The notes under the pieces: model-generated
The model's database searches: none
Told to the model about the DNA's origin: nothing
What the model saw: the letters and a program-made list of their open reading frames with translations, nothing else
Made by a program: the position numbers and the translations under genes
Shown here: positions 7,161 through 14,700 of the stretch, piece by piece
How the letters are laid out: every line of letters begins with the position of its first letter
How positions within the stretch are numbered: the first letter of the stretch is position 1
Source: CAZXBB01 sp964638815
GTDB lineage: Bacteria; Planctomycetota; Phycisphaerae; Phycisphaerales; SM1A02
Assembly (NCBI GenBank): GCA_964638815.1
Contig: CAZXBB010000320.1
Coordinates: 1 to 20,352, forward strand
Reading direction: 5' to 3'
DNA: 20,352 nt

Positions 7161-8600
7161 ATGCTGTTCGAGCGGTTCGAAGTCGAGGGTCTCTCTCACT
7201 ACTCGTACGCCGTCGGCTGCGAGGGCGCCGGCCTGCTCGCGATCGTGGATCCCGAGCGCAACGTCGATCGCTACCTCGCGTTCGCCGCCGCGCGGAAGAT
7301 GCGGATCGCGCACGTTCTCGAGACGCACATCCACGCCGACTACGCGTCGGGAGCACGGGCGCTCGCCGAAGCGACCGGGGCCGCGCTCGCCGTGTCGAAG
7401 TACGACGAAGGCGAGACGTACGAGGTGACCTTTCCGCACGTCGATCTCGCCGACGGCGATGCCATCGGGATGGGGAAGGTGCGCATCACCGTGAAGCACA
7501 CGCCGGGCCACACGCCCGAGCACGTCTCGTTCCTCGTCTACGACGGCGCCCGGACGACCGCGACGCCGATGCTGATGCTCTCGGGCGATTTCCTGTTCGT
7601 CGGATCGGTCGGGCGCCCCGACCTGCTCGGCGAGGAGGCGAAGCGCGAACTCGCCCGCAAGCTCTACCGCAGCACGCGCGACGTCCTGGCCACGCTCCCC
7701 GACGGCATCGAGATCCACCCCGCCCACGGGGCCGGATCGATGTGCGGCGCCGGCATGAGCGGGCGCCCGTGCTCGACCCTCGGCTACGAACGTCTGGCCA
7801 ATCCCTACCTCGACGCTGATCTCACCGAGGAGGATTTCGTGACGCGCATTCTCGCGACGCTGCCGCCCTTCCCGCCGTACTACCGGCGCATGAAGCAGGT
7901 GAACGGGGACGGCCCCGCGGTTGTTGATCCGCGGTGCGGACGGACCGCCCTGACCCCCGAGCGCTTCCGCGATCTCGCGGACCGCGGTCACGTCGTCATC
8001 GACCTGCGGCACCAGGTCGCGTTCGACGGTGCACACATCCCGGGCTCGTTCGGCATCGGCATCGCACCTGCGTTCGTAACGTGGGCCGCGTGGGTCGTTC
8101 CGTACGACACGCCGATCCTGCTCGTCGCCGAGGACCCGGGGGACGTCGAGCGCGCGACCCGCGCGCTCGTACGGGTCGGGCTCGACGCGGTGGCGGGTCA
8201 CCTCGACGGCGGGATCGAGGCATGGCGCGCCGCGGGGCTGCCCCTGCGTCAGACGGCGCTGCTCCAGCCCTCGGCGGTGCACGAGCGCATCCTCGCCGGC
8301 ACCGTGCAGGTCGTGGACGTTCGCAGCGACGCCGAGTGGAAGACCGGCCACGCCCCGGGCGCGCTGCACATCATGGGCGGCACGCTCGCGGAGCGGCTGG
8401 ACGAAATCCCCGACCGCACGGCGCCGATCGCCGTCGTCTGCGGCGGCGGTTACCGGTCGGTCGTCGCAGCGAGCGTGCTCGAACGAGCAGGCTACGAGAG
8501 CGTGATCGACGTCATCGGGGGCATGGCGGCGTGGACCGCCGCCGGGCTGCCGCTCGTGCGCGACGAGCCGGCGGCCTGCACGGCGGACCGGGGCAATTGA
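7161..8600 (+). CDS. CstB-like persulfide dioxygenase with pseudo-rhodanese and rhodanese domains
   Basis: Proteins of this architecture oxidise low-molecular-weight persulfides and handle sulfane sulfur, making sulfite/thiosulfate. The 479-residue product has an N-terminal metallo-beta-lactamase domain with THIHAD (His56, His58, Asp60), HTPGHTPEH (His113), GDFLFVGSVGRPDLLG (Asp143, Asp154) and the HPAHGAGSMCG loop (Cys195). A first rhodanese-like domain (~263-362) has no catalytic cysteine (LLVAEDPGD where it should be). A second (~370-465) has an intact loop, CGGGYRS with Cys427. This matches the CstB order (dioxygenase, pseudo-rhodanese, rhodanese). AGGAGG lies seven bases before ATG 7161. 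The stop overlaps the likely TTG start of the transporter gene. Cytoplasmic; no signal peptide. Confidence 0.9.
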   Translation: MLFERFEVEGLSHYSYAVGCEGAGLLAIVDPERNVDRYLAFAAARKMRIAHVLETHIHADYASGARALAEATGAALAVSKYDEGETYEVTFPHVDLADGDAIGMGKVRITVKHTPGHTPEHVSFLVYDGARTTATPMLMLSGDFLFVGSVGRPDLLGEEAKRELARKLYRSTRDVLATLPDGIEIHPAHGAGSMCGAGMSGRPCSTLGYERLANPYLDADLTEEDFVTRILATLPPFPPYYRRMKQVNGDGPAVVDPRCGRTALTPERFRDLADRGHVVIDLRHQVAFDGAHIPGSFGIGIAPAFVTWAAWVVPYDTPILLVAEDPGDVERATRALVRVGLDAVAGHLDGGIEAWRAAGLPLRQTALLQPSAVHERILAGTVQVVDVRSDAEWKTGHAPGALHIMGGTLAERLDEIPDRTAPIAVVCGGGYRSVVAASVLERAGYESVIDVIGGMAAWTAAGLPLVRDEPAACTADRGN

Positions 8601-10183
8601 CGACCGCGAATCACGAACCTCGAGCGCAGGCGACGCCCCGGTTCCGAAGCAGGCTCCAGTGGATCGGCCTCGTCGCGGGCCCGGTCGCGGCACTCGCGGC
8701 GTACCTGCTCGTGCCCGAGCGCGAGATCCCGGCCATCGCCGGGGACGCCGCGCCGGTGATCTTCGGAACGGCCGGGCGCGCCACGCTCGGGCTGATGGCG
8801 TGGATGGCGATCTGGTGGCTGACGGAGGCGGTGGACGTCTCGGCGACCGCGCTGCTTCCCCTCGCCGTGCTCCCGCTCGTCACGGTCGGGGCCTACTCCG
8901 GCGCCGCCCCGGCGGTCACCGCCGCGGCGGCCCCCTACGCGAACCCGCTCATCGCGCTCTTCATGGGCGGATTCATCCTCGCGCTCGCGATGGAACGGTG
9001 GGGACTGCACAAGCGCATCGCGCTCGTCACGCTTCGCTTCGTGGGCACGCGCCCGGTGAACATGGTCGCCGGCTTCATGGCGATCACGGCGGTGATGAGC
9101 ATGTGGGTGTCGAACACGGCGACCACGGTGATGATGCTGCCGATCGCGCTCAGCGTCGCGCGCCTGGTGGCCGGCGATGAGGCCGGCGATGAGGCCGGCG
9201 CCGAGGCCGGCGCGGCGTCCCCGCGCGGGCGCTTCGCCCTCTGCCTGATGCTCGGCGTCGCGTACGCGGCCTCCATCGGCGGGATCGGCACGCTCATCGG
9301 GACGCCGCCCAACCTGCTGCTCGCCGGGTTCGCACGCACGCAGCTCGGCATCGAGATCGGGTTCACCCGGTGGCTCGCGGTCGGGCTGCCGCTGGTCGTG
9401 GTGTTCGTGCCGCTGACGTGGCTCCTGCTGACGCGCGTGATCTACCCGGTCCCGACCGGGCCGATCGAGGGCGGGCGGGAGCTGATCCGGAGCCAGCTCG
9501 CGGCGCTCGGACCGACGAGCCGGGCGGAATGGGCGGTGCTGGTCGTGTTCATGATCACGGCGCTCACGTGGATCACGCGCCCGCTGATCGCCGGGATCAC
9601 GCTCGGCGACGCGCGGCCGTTCGCCGGTCTCACCGACGCCGGGATCGCGGTGATCGCGGCGCTCGTGCTCTTCGTCATCCCGGTGGACGTCGCGAAGCGC
9701 GAGTTCGTGATGAACTGGGAGTGGGCGAAACGTCTGCCGTGGGGCATCCTGATCCTGTTCGGCGGAGGTCTGAGCCTCGCTGCCGCCGTGGGCGATCACG
9801 GCGTCGCCGAGCTGATCGGGCACCAGGCGCGCCGGCTCGACGCGCTCCCCGGCCTTGCGATCGTCGTCGCCGTAGCGGTCGTCGTGATCTTCTTCACCGA
9901 GCTCACGTCGAACACCGCCACCACGGCGACGCTGCTTCCGATCCTCGCCGGCGCCGCGCCCGCCCTCGGGCTCCCGCCGCTCCTCCTGCTCGTGCCGGCC
10001 ACGCTCGCGGCGAGCTGCGCCTTCATGATGCCGGTCGCGACGCCGCCGAACGCCATCGTCTTCGGATCGGGCCACGTGACGATTCCGCAGATGTGCAGGG
10101 CCGGCGTATGGCTCAACATCATCGGCGTCGTGCTCGTGACTGCGCTGACGTACGCGATTGCGATCCCGGTGCTGGTCCCGTGA
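8597..10183 (+). CDS. DASS/SLC13-family sodium:anion (dicarboxylate or sulfate) symporter
   Basis: The product (528 residues from the proposed start) is a polytopic inner-membrane protein with about a dozen hydrophobic segments. It has the two family SNT motifs, SNTATTVMMLP and SNTATTATLLP, plus GTPPN and a second PPNA motif in the matching half, the hallmark of the inverted-repeat DASS fold. These carriers move dicarboxylates, citrate or sulfate with sodium; substrate cannot be read from sequence. No ATG lies upstream of the first membrane segment. TTG at 8597 is in frame and overlaps the preceding TGA (TTGA), so coupled translation is likely. An acidic Gly-Asp-Glu-Ala repeat interrupts a loop near 9170-9214. 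Pairing with a persulfide dioxygenase suggests possible movement of sulfate-like anions, which is inference. Confidence 0.88.
   Translation: MTTANHEPRAQATPRFRSRLQWIGLVAGPVAALAAYLLVPEREIPAIAGDAAPVIFGTAGRATLGLMAWMAIWWLTEAVDVSATALLPLAVLPLVTVGAYSGAAPAVTAAAAPYANPLIALFMGGFILALAMERWGLHKRIALVTLRFVGTRPVNMVAGFMAITAVMSMWVSNTATTVMMLPIALSVARLVAGDEAGDEAGAEAGAASPRGRFALCLMLGVAYAASIGGIGTLIGTPPNLLLAGFARTQLGIEIGFTRWLAVGLPLVVVFVPLTWLLLTRVIYPVPTGPIEGGRELIRSQLAALGPTSRAEWAVLVVFMITALTWITRPLIAGITLGDARPFAGLTDAGIAVIAALVLFVIPVDVAKREFVMNWEWAKRLPWGILILFGGGLSLAAAVGDHGVAELIGHQARRLDALPGLAIVVAVAVVVIFFTELTSNTATTATLLPILAGAAPALGLPPLLLLVPATLAASCAFMMPVATPPNAIVFGSGHVTIPQMCRAGVWLNIIGVVLVTALTYAIAIPVLVP
9170..9214 (+). repeat. 12-bp repeats in a transporter loop
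   Basis: GCCGGCGATGAG at 9170-9181 and 9182-9193, GCCGGCGCCGAG at 9194-9205, then a partial unit. They encode an acidic, probably cytoplasmic loop insertion between membrane segments, likely produced by slippage. Confidence 0.8.
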
Positions 10184-10222
10184 GGGCGCCCGCGGCCCGC
10201 ACCGACGCCATTCCCGTCGGGG

Positions 10223-10342
10223 ATGCCGCGAAGTCCTCGCATCGTCATCATCGACGACGGTCGCGTGTCCTTCGACGGCCCGTTCGAGGATTTCGAGGGG
10301 TCGGCCTCACCCGCCACTCGGCCCTGCTTCGAACTCATGCCC
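10223..10342 (+). pseudogene. Possible remnant of the C-terminus of an ABC-transporter ATPase (MlaF-like)
   Basis: About 40 codons from ATG 10223 read RIVIIDDGRVSFDGPFEDFE followed by SPATRPCFELMP. This resembles the tail of ABC ATPases of the MlaF type, where a DR(I/V)...GR(I/V)...G segment is followed by SxDPxxRxFxE. No Walker A, signature or Walker B motif precedes it: upstream lies the end of the transporter gene. The frame then runs on into the next gene without sense. It is best read as a leftover of a deleted gene, or as chance. It occupies most of the 220-bp gap between the transporter and the DUF4010 gene, and nothing else is evident there. Confidence 0.35.
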
Positions 10343-10388
10343 GTCGTCCGGCGACGAGCTCTTCAGCGTTGGGCGGTAGGATGGCGGC

Positions 10389-10394
10389 AAGGAG
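10389..10394 (+). promoter_or_regulatory. Shine-Dalgarno AAGGAG deciding an ATC start
   Basis: AAGGAG (with GAAGG just after) ends nine bases before ATC 10404. No ATG, GTG or TTG lies in frame between the TAG at 10377-10379 and GTG 10521, which is already inside the first conserved block. The site therefore argues for initiation at ATC, or at an ATG altered by mutation or sequencing error. Confidence 0.5.
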
Positions 10395-10403
10395 AAGGCC
10401 GCC

Positions 10404-11648
10404 ATCGAGCTGAACACCCTCTATCAGCTTGCCATCTCGCTCGGGCTCGGACTGCTCGTCGGGCTCGAGCGGGAGTGGGCGACGGAGAAGGACGTCGCCG
10501 GCATCCGCACGTTCCCGCTGGTGACCGTGCTCGGCACGCTTCTCGCCCTGCTTGCGCAGTCGTACGGGGGCTGGATTCTGGCGAGCGGGATGGTCGCCCT
10601 CGCGGCGATGATCCTCGTCGGCAACCTCGCGAAGATCACGCGGGGACCGACCGGAGCCGGGCTCACGACCGAGATCGCGATGCTGGTCATGTTCGCCGTG
10701 GGCGCCGCGCTCGTGGCGGGTCACGTCGGCGCGGCGGTGGCCGTCGGCGGCGGCGTGGCCGTGCTGCTCCACCTCAAGCGACCCCTGCACGAGCTCGTCG
10801 CGCGGTTCGGCGAGGCGGACCTGCGCGCGATCATCCGGCTGGTCCTGATCGGGCTCGTGATCCTGCCCGCGCTCCCGAACCGGGCGTTCGGCCCGTACGA
10901 CGTCCTCAACCCGTTCACCATCTGGCTGATGGTGGTGCTCATCACGGGGATCAGCCTCGCCGCGTACGCGACGTCGAAGCTCGTCGGCCCGCACAAGGGC
11001 ATCCTGCTCACGGGCCTGCTCGGCGGCCTCATCTCGAGCACCGCCACGACCGTGAGCTTCTCGCGCGTTGCCCGCGCGGCGCCGGACCAGTCGCGTCTCG
11101 CCGCCGTCGTGATCGTCCTCGCCTCGACGGTCGTCTTCGGCCGCGTGCTCATCGAGATCGCCATCGTCGCTCCCGGCGCCCTGCGGGCGACGGCGCCGCC
11201 GATCGTCATCATGATGGTCTTCACGGGCGCGCTCGCGTCGCTTCTGTACGTGCTGAGCCGGCCGAAGATCGACGTTGCCGGACGCGAGCAGCCTCCGGCC
11301 GACCTGGCGGTGGCGATCGTGTTCGGGCTCCTCTACGCCGTGATCGTCTTCGGCGTCGCGGCCGCGAAGGACCGTTTCGGCGCGGGCGGGATCTACACCG
11401 TCGCCGCCCTCTCCGGCCTGACCGACATGGACGCGATCACGCTCTCGACGGCGCAGCTCATCAAGGCCGAGCGCCTCGACACCGGCACGGGATGGCGGGC
11501 GATCCTGATCGCGAGCATGTCGAACCTCGTCCTCAAGGCGATCGCCGTCGCCGCGCTGGGCAACGCGCGCGTGTTCGCGCGCGTGATCGGCGTCTTGGCC
11601 GCGTCCTTCGTCGCGGGGCTCGCGCTGCTGCTGTTCTGGCCCTCGTGA
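10404..11648 (+). CDS. MgtC/SapB-DUF4010 family inner-membrane protein
   Basis: The product has the MgtC-type N-terminus LAISLGLGLLVGLERE, followed by RTFPLVTVLG and then a longer DUF4010-type membrane region (LLGGLISSTATTVSFSR; GLTDMDAITLS). Total is 414 residues if it starts at ATC 10404. About ten to twelve hydrophobic segments are visible. The biochemical role of this family is not established; MgtC relatives are linked to magnesium limitation and membrane energetics. The start is odd: the conserved N-terminus lies upstream of every in-frame ATG/GTG/TTG. A different-frame ATG at 10381 would reach it only with a one-base change, so a frameshift or sequence error is the alternative. It may be on its own transcript, as the upstream gap is 220 bp. 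Confidence 0.8.
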   Translation: MELNTLYQLAISLGLGLLVGLEREWATEKDVAGIRTFPLVTVLGTLLALLAQSYGGWILASGMVALAAMILVGNLAKITRGPTGAGLTTEIAMLVMFAVGAALVAGHVGAAVAVGGGVAVLLHLKRPLHELVARFGEADLRAIIRLVLIGLVILPALPNRAFGPYDVLNPFTIWLMVVLITGISLAAYATSKLVGPHKGILLTGLLGGLISSTATTVSFSRVARAAPDQSRLAAVVIVLASTVVFGRVLIEIAIVAPGALRATAPPIVIMMVFTGALASLLYVLSRPKIDVAGREQPPADLAVAIVFGLLYAVIVFGVAAAKDRFGAGGIYTVAALSGLTDMDAITLSTAQLIKAERLDTGTGWRAILIASMSNLVLKAIAVAALGNARVFARVIGVLAASFVAGLALLLFWPS

Positions 11649-11698
11649 ATGCCGACCAGGGGGAAGAACCGCAGGGGGAAACGCCCGCAGGGCGGAAT

Positions 11699-11806
11699 CC
11701 CTGTTGCGCGCCGGGCGGTGGCGAAACAGGCTGCGTTCCCCGTGGCCGTTTCGCGCACAGGGTGTTGAATGGACGACCCGCTCCGTGAACGAGCGCAGGG
11801 TTCGTC
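11699..11806 (+). promoter_or_regulatory. Foldable leader upstream of the HAF-repeat gene
   Basis: CCCTGT(T)GCGCG (11699-11710) pairs with CGCGCACAGGG (11752-11762), an 11-bp stem with one bulge. It encloses AAAC-a-GGC (11724-11731) paired with GCC-GTTT (11745-11751). A second hairpin pairs GACGACCC-GCTC (11772-11783) with GAGC-gca-GGG-t-TCGTC (11791-11806). A small CGCCC-gca-GGGCG hairpin lies at 11682-11694. There is no T-run, so this is not a classic terminator. It sits in the 194-bp gap before ATG 11843 and may be an mRNA leader structure. It matches no riboswitch class I can recognise. Confidence 0.4.
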
Positions 11807-11842
11807 ATCACTCGCTCAAACCCCCAGTCAGGAGATATTTCG

Positions 11843-13027
11843 ATGATCCGCACGAAGAGCCATCCCGCATCCGCCGGCACGCGTCTCGCGATCGCCGCCG
11901 TTGCGGCGAGCGTCTTCGCGTTGTGTGCAGCCGCCAATCCGCCGGAGCCGCCCCGCTACGTCCTCAACCCCCTCGGCACGCTCGGCGGCGCGTTCAGCCG
12001 CGCGCTCGGCATGAACGAGACGGGGGCGGTCGTCGGGTGGTCCACGACGGCGGCGGATCCGACCGACCGTCCGCAGGGCTTCCTCTGGAAGGACGGCGTC
12101 ATGGACGCGCTTCCCACGCTCGGCGGCCCCTGGACCGAGGCGCGCGACGTCAACGACCGCGAGCAGATCGTCGGCGTGGCGATGGTCGGACCGGGAGGCG
12201 ACCACGCGATGTCCGAGCGGCACGGCGTCCTCTGGTACGACGGTGTGATCTTCGACCTCAACGACGTCATCGTCACCATGCCGACGACCGGTCAGCCGGG
12301 GTCCATCGTCGGCGCCCCGCAGGCGTGCAACGCGGCGCTGCGGCTCATGATCGAGGCGAACGCCATCAACGACGACGGAACGATCGTGGGCTGCGGGCTC
12401 GTCTACAGCGATGACGAGGTGCACGGCATCCTGCTGATCCCGACCGAGCCCTTCTTCCCGACCGACCCCGCGTACGACTGGATCGACCTCGGCCGCCTCA
12501 AGGGCGCGACCGACTGCTTCGCCTACGGCATCAACGACGCGGGCCACGTGGTCGGCGCGAGCGGAGAGCGGGCGTTCGTCAACGACGGCGAGACGCGTCA
12601 ACTGGAGCTCTTCGCTCCCGAGAGCGAAGCGCTCGGCATCAACAACCACGGCACGGTCGTCGGCTGGAGCGGCGAGAACGACATGGTGCCCGCGGCCTGC
12701 CGGTGGGAAGACGGCCATCGCTTCGGTCTGGGGACGCCGTCCGGCTGGATCAGCGCCGCCCTCGCCGTGGGCGACAACGGGCTGATCGTCGGGTGGATGG
12801 CCGAGACGCAGGGTCACCCGCAGCTTGCCATGATGTGGGAAGGCTGCATCCCGGTGGACCTCAGCGTCGTGACGGCGATCCCGCTGTCGGAACGCGGCGT
12901 CTGGACGCTCGAGATCGCAACCGCGATCGATACGGAAGGGCGGATCGCGGGCTTCGGGCGCGTCGATGGCGTGCCGCAGGCGTTCCTGCTCGTTCCGATC
13001 GCGAGCACGCTGCCCTCACCCCACTGA
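11843..13027 (+). CDS. Exported HAF-repeat protein
   Basis: A 394-residue protein with an N-terminal signal peptide (basic start, hydrophobic LAIAAVAASVFALCAAA, likely cleavage near residues 30-33). The rest is a series of repeats of the HAF type: LGTLGGAFSRALGMNETGAVVG, then LPTLGGPWTEARDVNDREQIVG, AINDDGTIVG, GINDAGHVVG, GINNHGTVVG and AVGDNGLIVG, each followed by a strand with FLW or similar. Such repeats are predicted to form a beta-propeller-like extracellular fold; no enzymatic role is known. No C-terminal sorting signal was seen. AGGAG lies eight bases before the ATG. It is preceded by a foldable leader and followed by a hairpin, so it is probably transcribed alone. Confidence 0.85.
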   Translation: MIRTKSHPASAGTRLAIAAVAASVFALCAAANPPEPPRYVLNPLGTLGGAFSRALGMNETGAVVGWSTTAADPTDRPQGFLWKDGVMDALPTLGGPWTEARDVNDREQIVGVAMVGPGGDHAMSERHGVLWYDGVIFDLNDVIVTMPTTGQPGSIVGAPQACNAALRLMIEANAINDDGTIVGCGLVYSDDEVHGILLIPTEPFFPTDPAYDWIDLGRLKGATDCFAYGINDAGHVVGASGERAFVNDGETRQLELFAPESEALGINNHGTVVGWSGENDMVPAACRWEDGHRFGLGTPSGWISAALAVGDNGLIVGWMAETQGHPQLAMMWEGCIPVDLSVVTAIPLSERGVWTLEIATAIDTEGRIAGFGRVDGVPQAFLLVPIASTLPSPH

Positions 13028-13060
13028 CGGCTCGACCGGGCGACCGCGACATCGCAGACC

Positions 13061-13090
13061 CCGCACCGGGCCCCCGACGGGCGGGTGCGG
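13061..13090 (+). terminator. Hairpin after the HAF-repeat gene, without T-run
   Basis: CCGCACC (13061-13067) pairs with GGTGCGG (13084-13090), and inside it GCCC (13070-13073) pairs with GGGC (13079-13082) around a 5-nt loop. It starts 33 bp after the HAF stop codon and ends 23 bp before the next ATG. The following sequence is not T-rich, so termination would be weak or factor-assisted. Confidence 0.45.
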
Positions 13091-13113
13091 ACATTCCGGG
13101 GCATACTGCGGGC

Positions 13114-14202
13114 ATGTCCGGTCGCCTCTCCCGCCGCAGACGCTTCGCGTACGCCGCCGTCGCCGCCGCCGGCGGCCTGCTGCTCCTCGAATGCGTGTTG
13201 CGTCTGAGCGGCCTCGGCGCGCCGGTGACCGTCGGCACGCTCCGCTTCGGCTACCGCACGGGGATCCCGATCGCGGACGAGGACGGGATCGAGCGCGAGG
13301 GCGAGCTCGCCGACGTCCCGATCTGCGAGACGGACCCCCTGCTGTGGTGGCGACCGATCGCCGGCAACGCGTTTACCGGCGCCGAGGGTCTGCGCCGCCC
13401 CGTGCCCGCGTCGCGAGGCAAGCCGGCCGGCACGTATCGCATCGCCGTGCTCGGCGACTCGTGCAGCTTTCTCGGCGAGCGGCTCTGGCCGTCGCGTTTC
13501 GCCGCGCTCGCCGCGGCGCACCGGGGCGGCCCCGTGGACGTCGTCAACGCAAGCTGACGGGGCTACACCTCGTTTCAGGGCGCACGACGGCTCGCGGAGG
13601 TCTGGCCCTGGAAACCGGATCTCCTCGTGGTCTCGTTCGGGTGGAACGATCACTGGCGCGCGGCCGGCGGGCTCGCGGACGCGGAACTCGCCGCGCGCGC
13701 CCCGGCGCCGACACCCCGCTTCCTCCGCGCGTCGCGGATCTACGGAGTCCTCGCGGCGCTCCTCACCCGCGCGCCGGAGCCGGCGACGACCGCGGGTCCG
13801 GTGCGCGTACCGGAGGCGGACTACGCGCGCAACCTCGAGACGATCGCGGCCGACGCCGCCGCGCGCGGGTGCGCGGTCGTGTTCGTCACCGCCCCGACGG
13901 CGTTCGTCGAAGGGCGCATGCCGGTATGGGCCTACCCGGTGTTTCGCCGGTACTACGGGATGATGCGGGAGCAGACCAGGGCCGTGCCGCGCACGCACGC
14001 CGCCTACAACGCGATCGTCCGTCGCGTCGCGAACACGCGCGACGGCGTGCACCTCCTCGACCTGGCCGGGCAGTGGGAATCCGCCCCGGCCGTCGCGCGG
14101 TTCCGCCGGGATTGCATCCACTTCTCTGAACGCGGGCACGACGAGGCGGGACGGGCGCTGTTCGGGCTGTGGCGCGATGTCGGCCTCGACACGCCGCGTT
14201 GA
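13114..14202 (+). pseudogene. SGNH/GDSL hydrolase interrupted by one in-frame TGA
   Basis: One reading frame of 363 codons encodes a complete SGNH hydrolase except for TGA at codon 148 (13555-13557). A signal-anchor-like segment (residues 10-27) suggests export or membrane attachment. Block I is VLGDSCSF with Ser116 before the stop. After it come RGYTSFQG (block II region), GWND (176-179, block III) and DCIHFSERGH with Asp333 and His336 (block V). The N-terminal part lacks the Asp-His pair and the C-terminal part lacks the serine, so neither alone can be active. GC-rich codon use continues after the stop and no further lesion is seen, so decay is recent, or the stop is read through, or it is a sequencing error. 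Related exported hydrolases act on acylated polymers or esters; the substrate here is unknown. Confidence 0.8.
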
Positions 14203-14243
14203 TGCGCGCCGCGCGATCAGGGGGTCGTCGCGGCCGCGCTCGC

Positions 14244-14257
14244 CGTCGGCGCCGACG
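14244..14257. repeat. Perfect 14-bp palindrome
   Basis: CGTCGGCGCCGACG reads the same on both strands. It lies 41 bp after the SGNH stop and could be a hairpin at the mRNA 3' end or a dimeric protein site. Confidence 0.5.
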
Positions 14258-14288
14258 CGACGTCCGGCGCCGCCGACGCCAGCCGCAC

Positions 14289-14324
14289 GGTTCCGGGGGT
14301 TCCGGGGGTTCCGGGGGTTCCGGG
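14289..14324 (+). repeat. Four perfect GGTTCCGGG repeats, G-quadruplex motif
   Basis: Four 9-bp units give G-runs at 14295-14299, 14304-14308, 14313-14317 and 14322-14324, separated by TTCC. This satisfies the common rule of four runs of three or more G with loops up to seven bases. It lies 87 bp after the SGNH gene and 377 bp before the kinase gene. Confidence 0.75.
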
Positions 14325-14364
14325 CGCAGATAAGAGCGTCTCTCCCGCCTCCCGCCGCCCGCCG

Positions 14365-14415
14365 AAAAAAATGCGGGTCACCGTGTCCCGGCAAGGGATG
14401 AGACACGGTGCCCGC
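14365..14415 (-). terminator. Strong intrinsic terminator facing the minus strand
   Basis: Read on the minus strand, GCGGG-CACCGTGTC (14415-14402) pairs with GACACGGTG-a-CCCGC (14387-14373) around a 14-nt loop. That is a 14-bp stem with one bulged base, followed by A and then seven T (plus-strand A-run 14365-14371). This is textbook geometry for the minus strand and not for the plus strand. No minus-strand gene lies upstream of it. Confidence 0.7.
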
Positions 14416-14700
14416 TCGCCTCCGCCGCGGCTTGGGAGCAGTCACAACAACCGGATGGATCCCGTTGATCCGATTCCTGCGCACTCGCGGCGGAATATGC
14501 CGACACGGATCGACTTTGTTTCAGGCGACCGGGCCGACGAGTGGTATTAGGCGGTCGCGGGCCGGGATCGGCCATGGGAAAAGGGCCCCGTTTGGCGGCG
14601 CCGCGATCGAAAGCAGGCAGAGATTCCCGCCCCGCCCCGCTATCGTAGACGAGGATCGATTGATGCCTGTTGCGTTCGATGCAAGGGATCGAGCGACGCG

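Larger units (their letters stand above)
14203..14700. other. 498-bp intergenic region, no convincing gene
   Basis: Lies between the SGNH hydrolase and the histidine kinase. It holds a palindrome, a G-rich tandem repeat and a minus-strand terminator, listed separately. The 14416-14700 part is less GC-biased than the genes around it. A short open frame at 14371-14550 has codon use unlike the neighbours and no ribosome binding site. No recognisable sigma-70 promoter pair was found. Confidence 0.6.

Noticed and set aside
11752..11762. CGCGCACAGGG resembling part of a cyclic di-GMP-I riboswitch
   Set aside because: The other conserved parts of that riboswitch (GCAAACC and GACGCAAAGCC-type segments) are absent, and the bases are used in a simple long stem.
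13558..13620. Bacterial SECIS element after the TGA in the SGNH gene
   Set aside because: Only a weak 5-bp pairing (ACCTC with GAGGT) with a very long loop is visible; not enough to call selenocysteine insertion.
14371..14550. Short plus-strand ORF of 59 codons starting after the A-run
   Set aside because: Codon third positions are not GC-rich like the real genes, there is no ribosome binding site, its first codons lie in the terminator stem, and the sequence matches no family I recognise.
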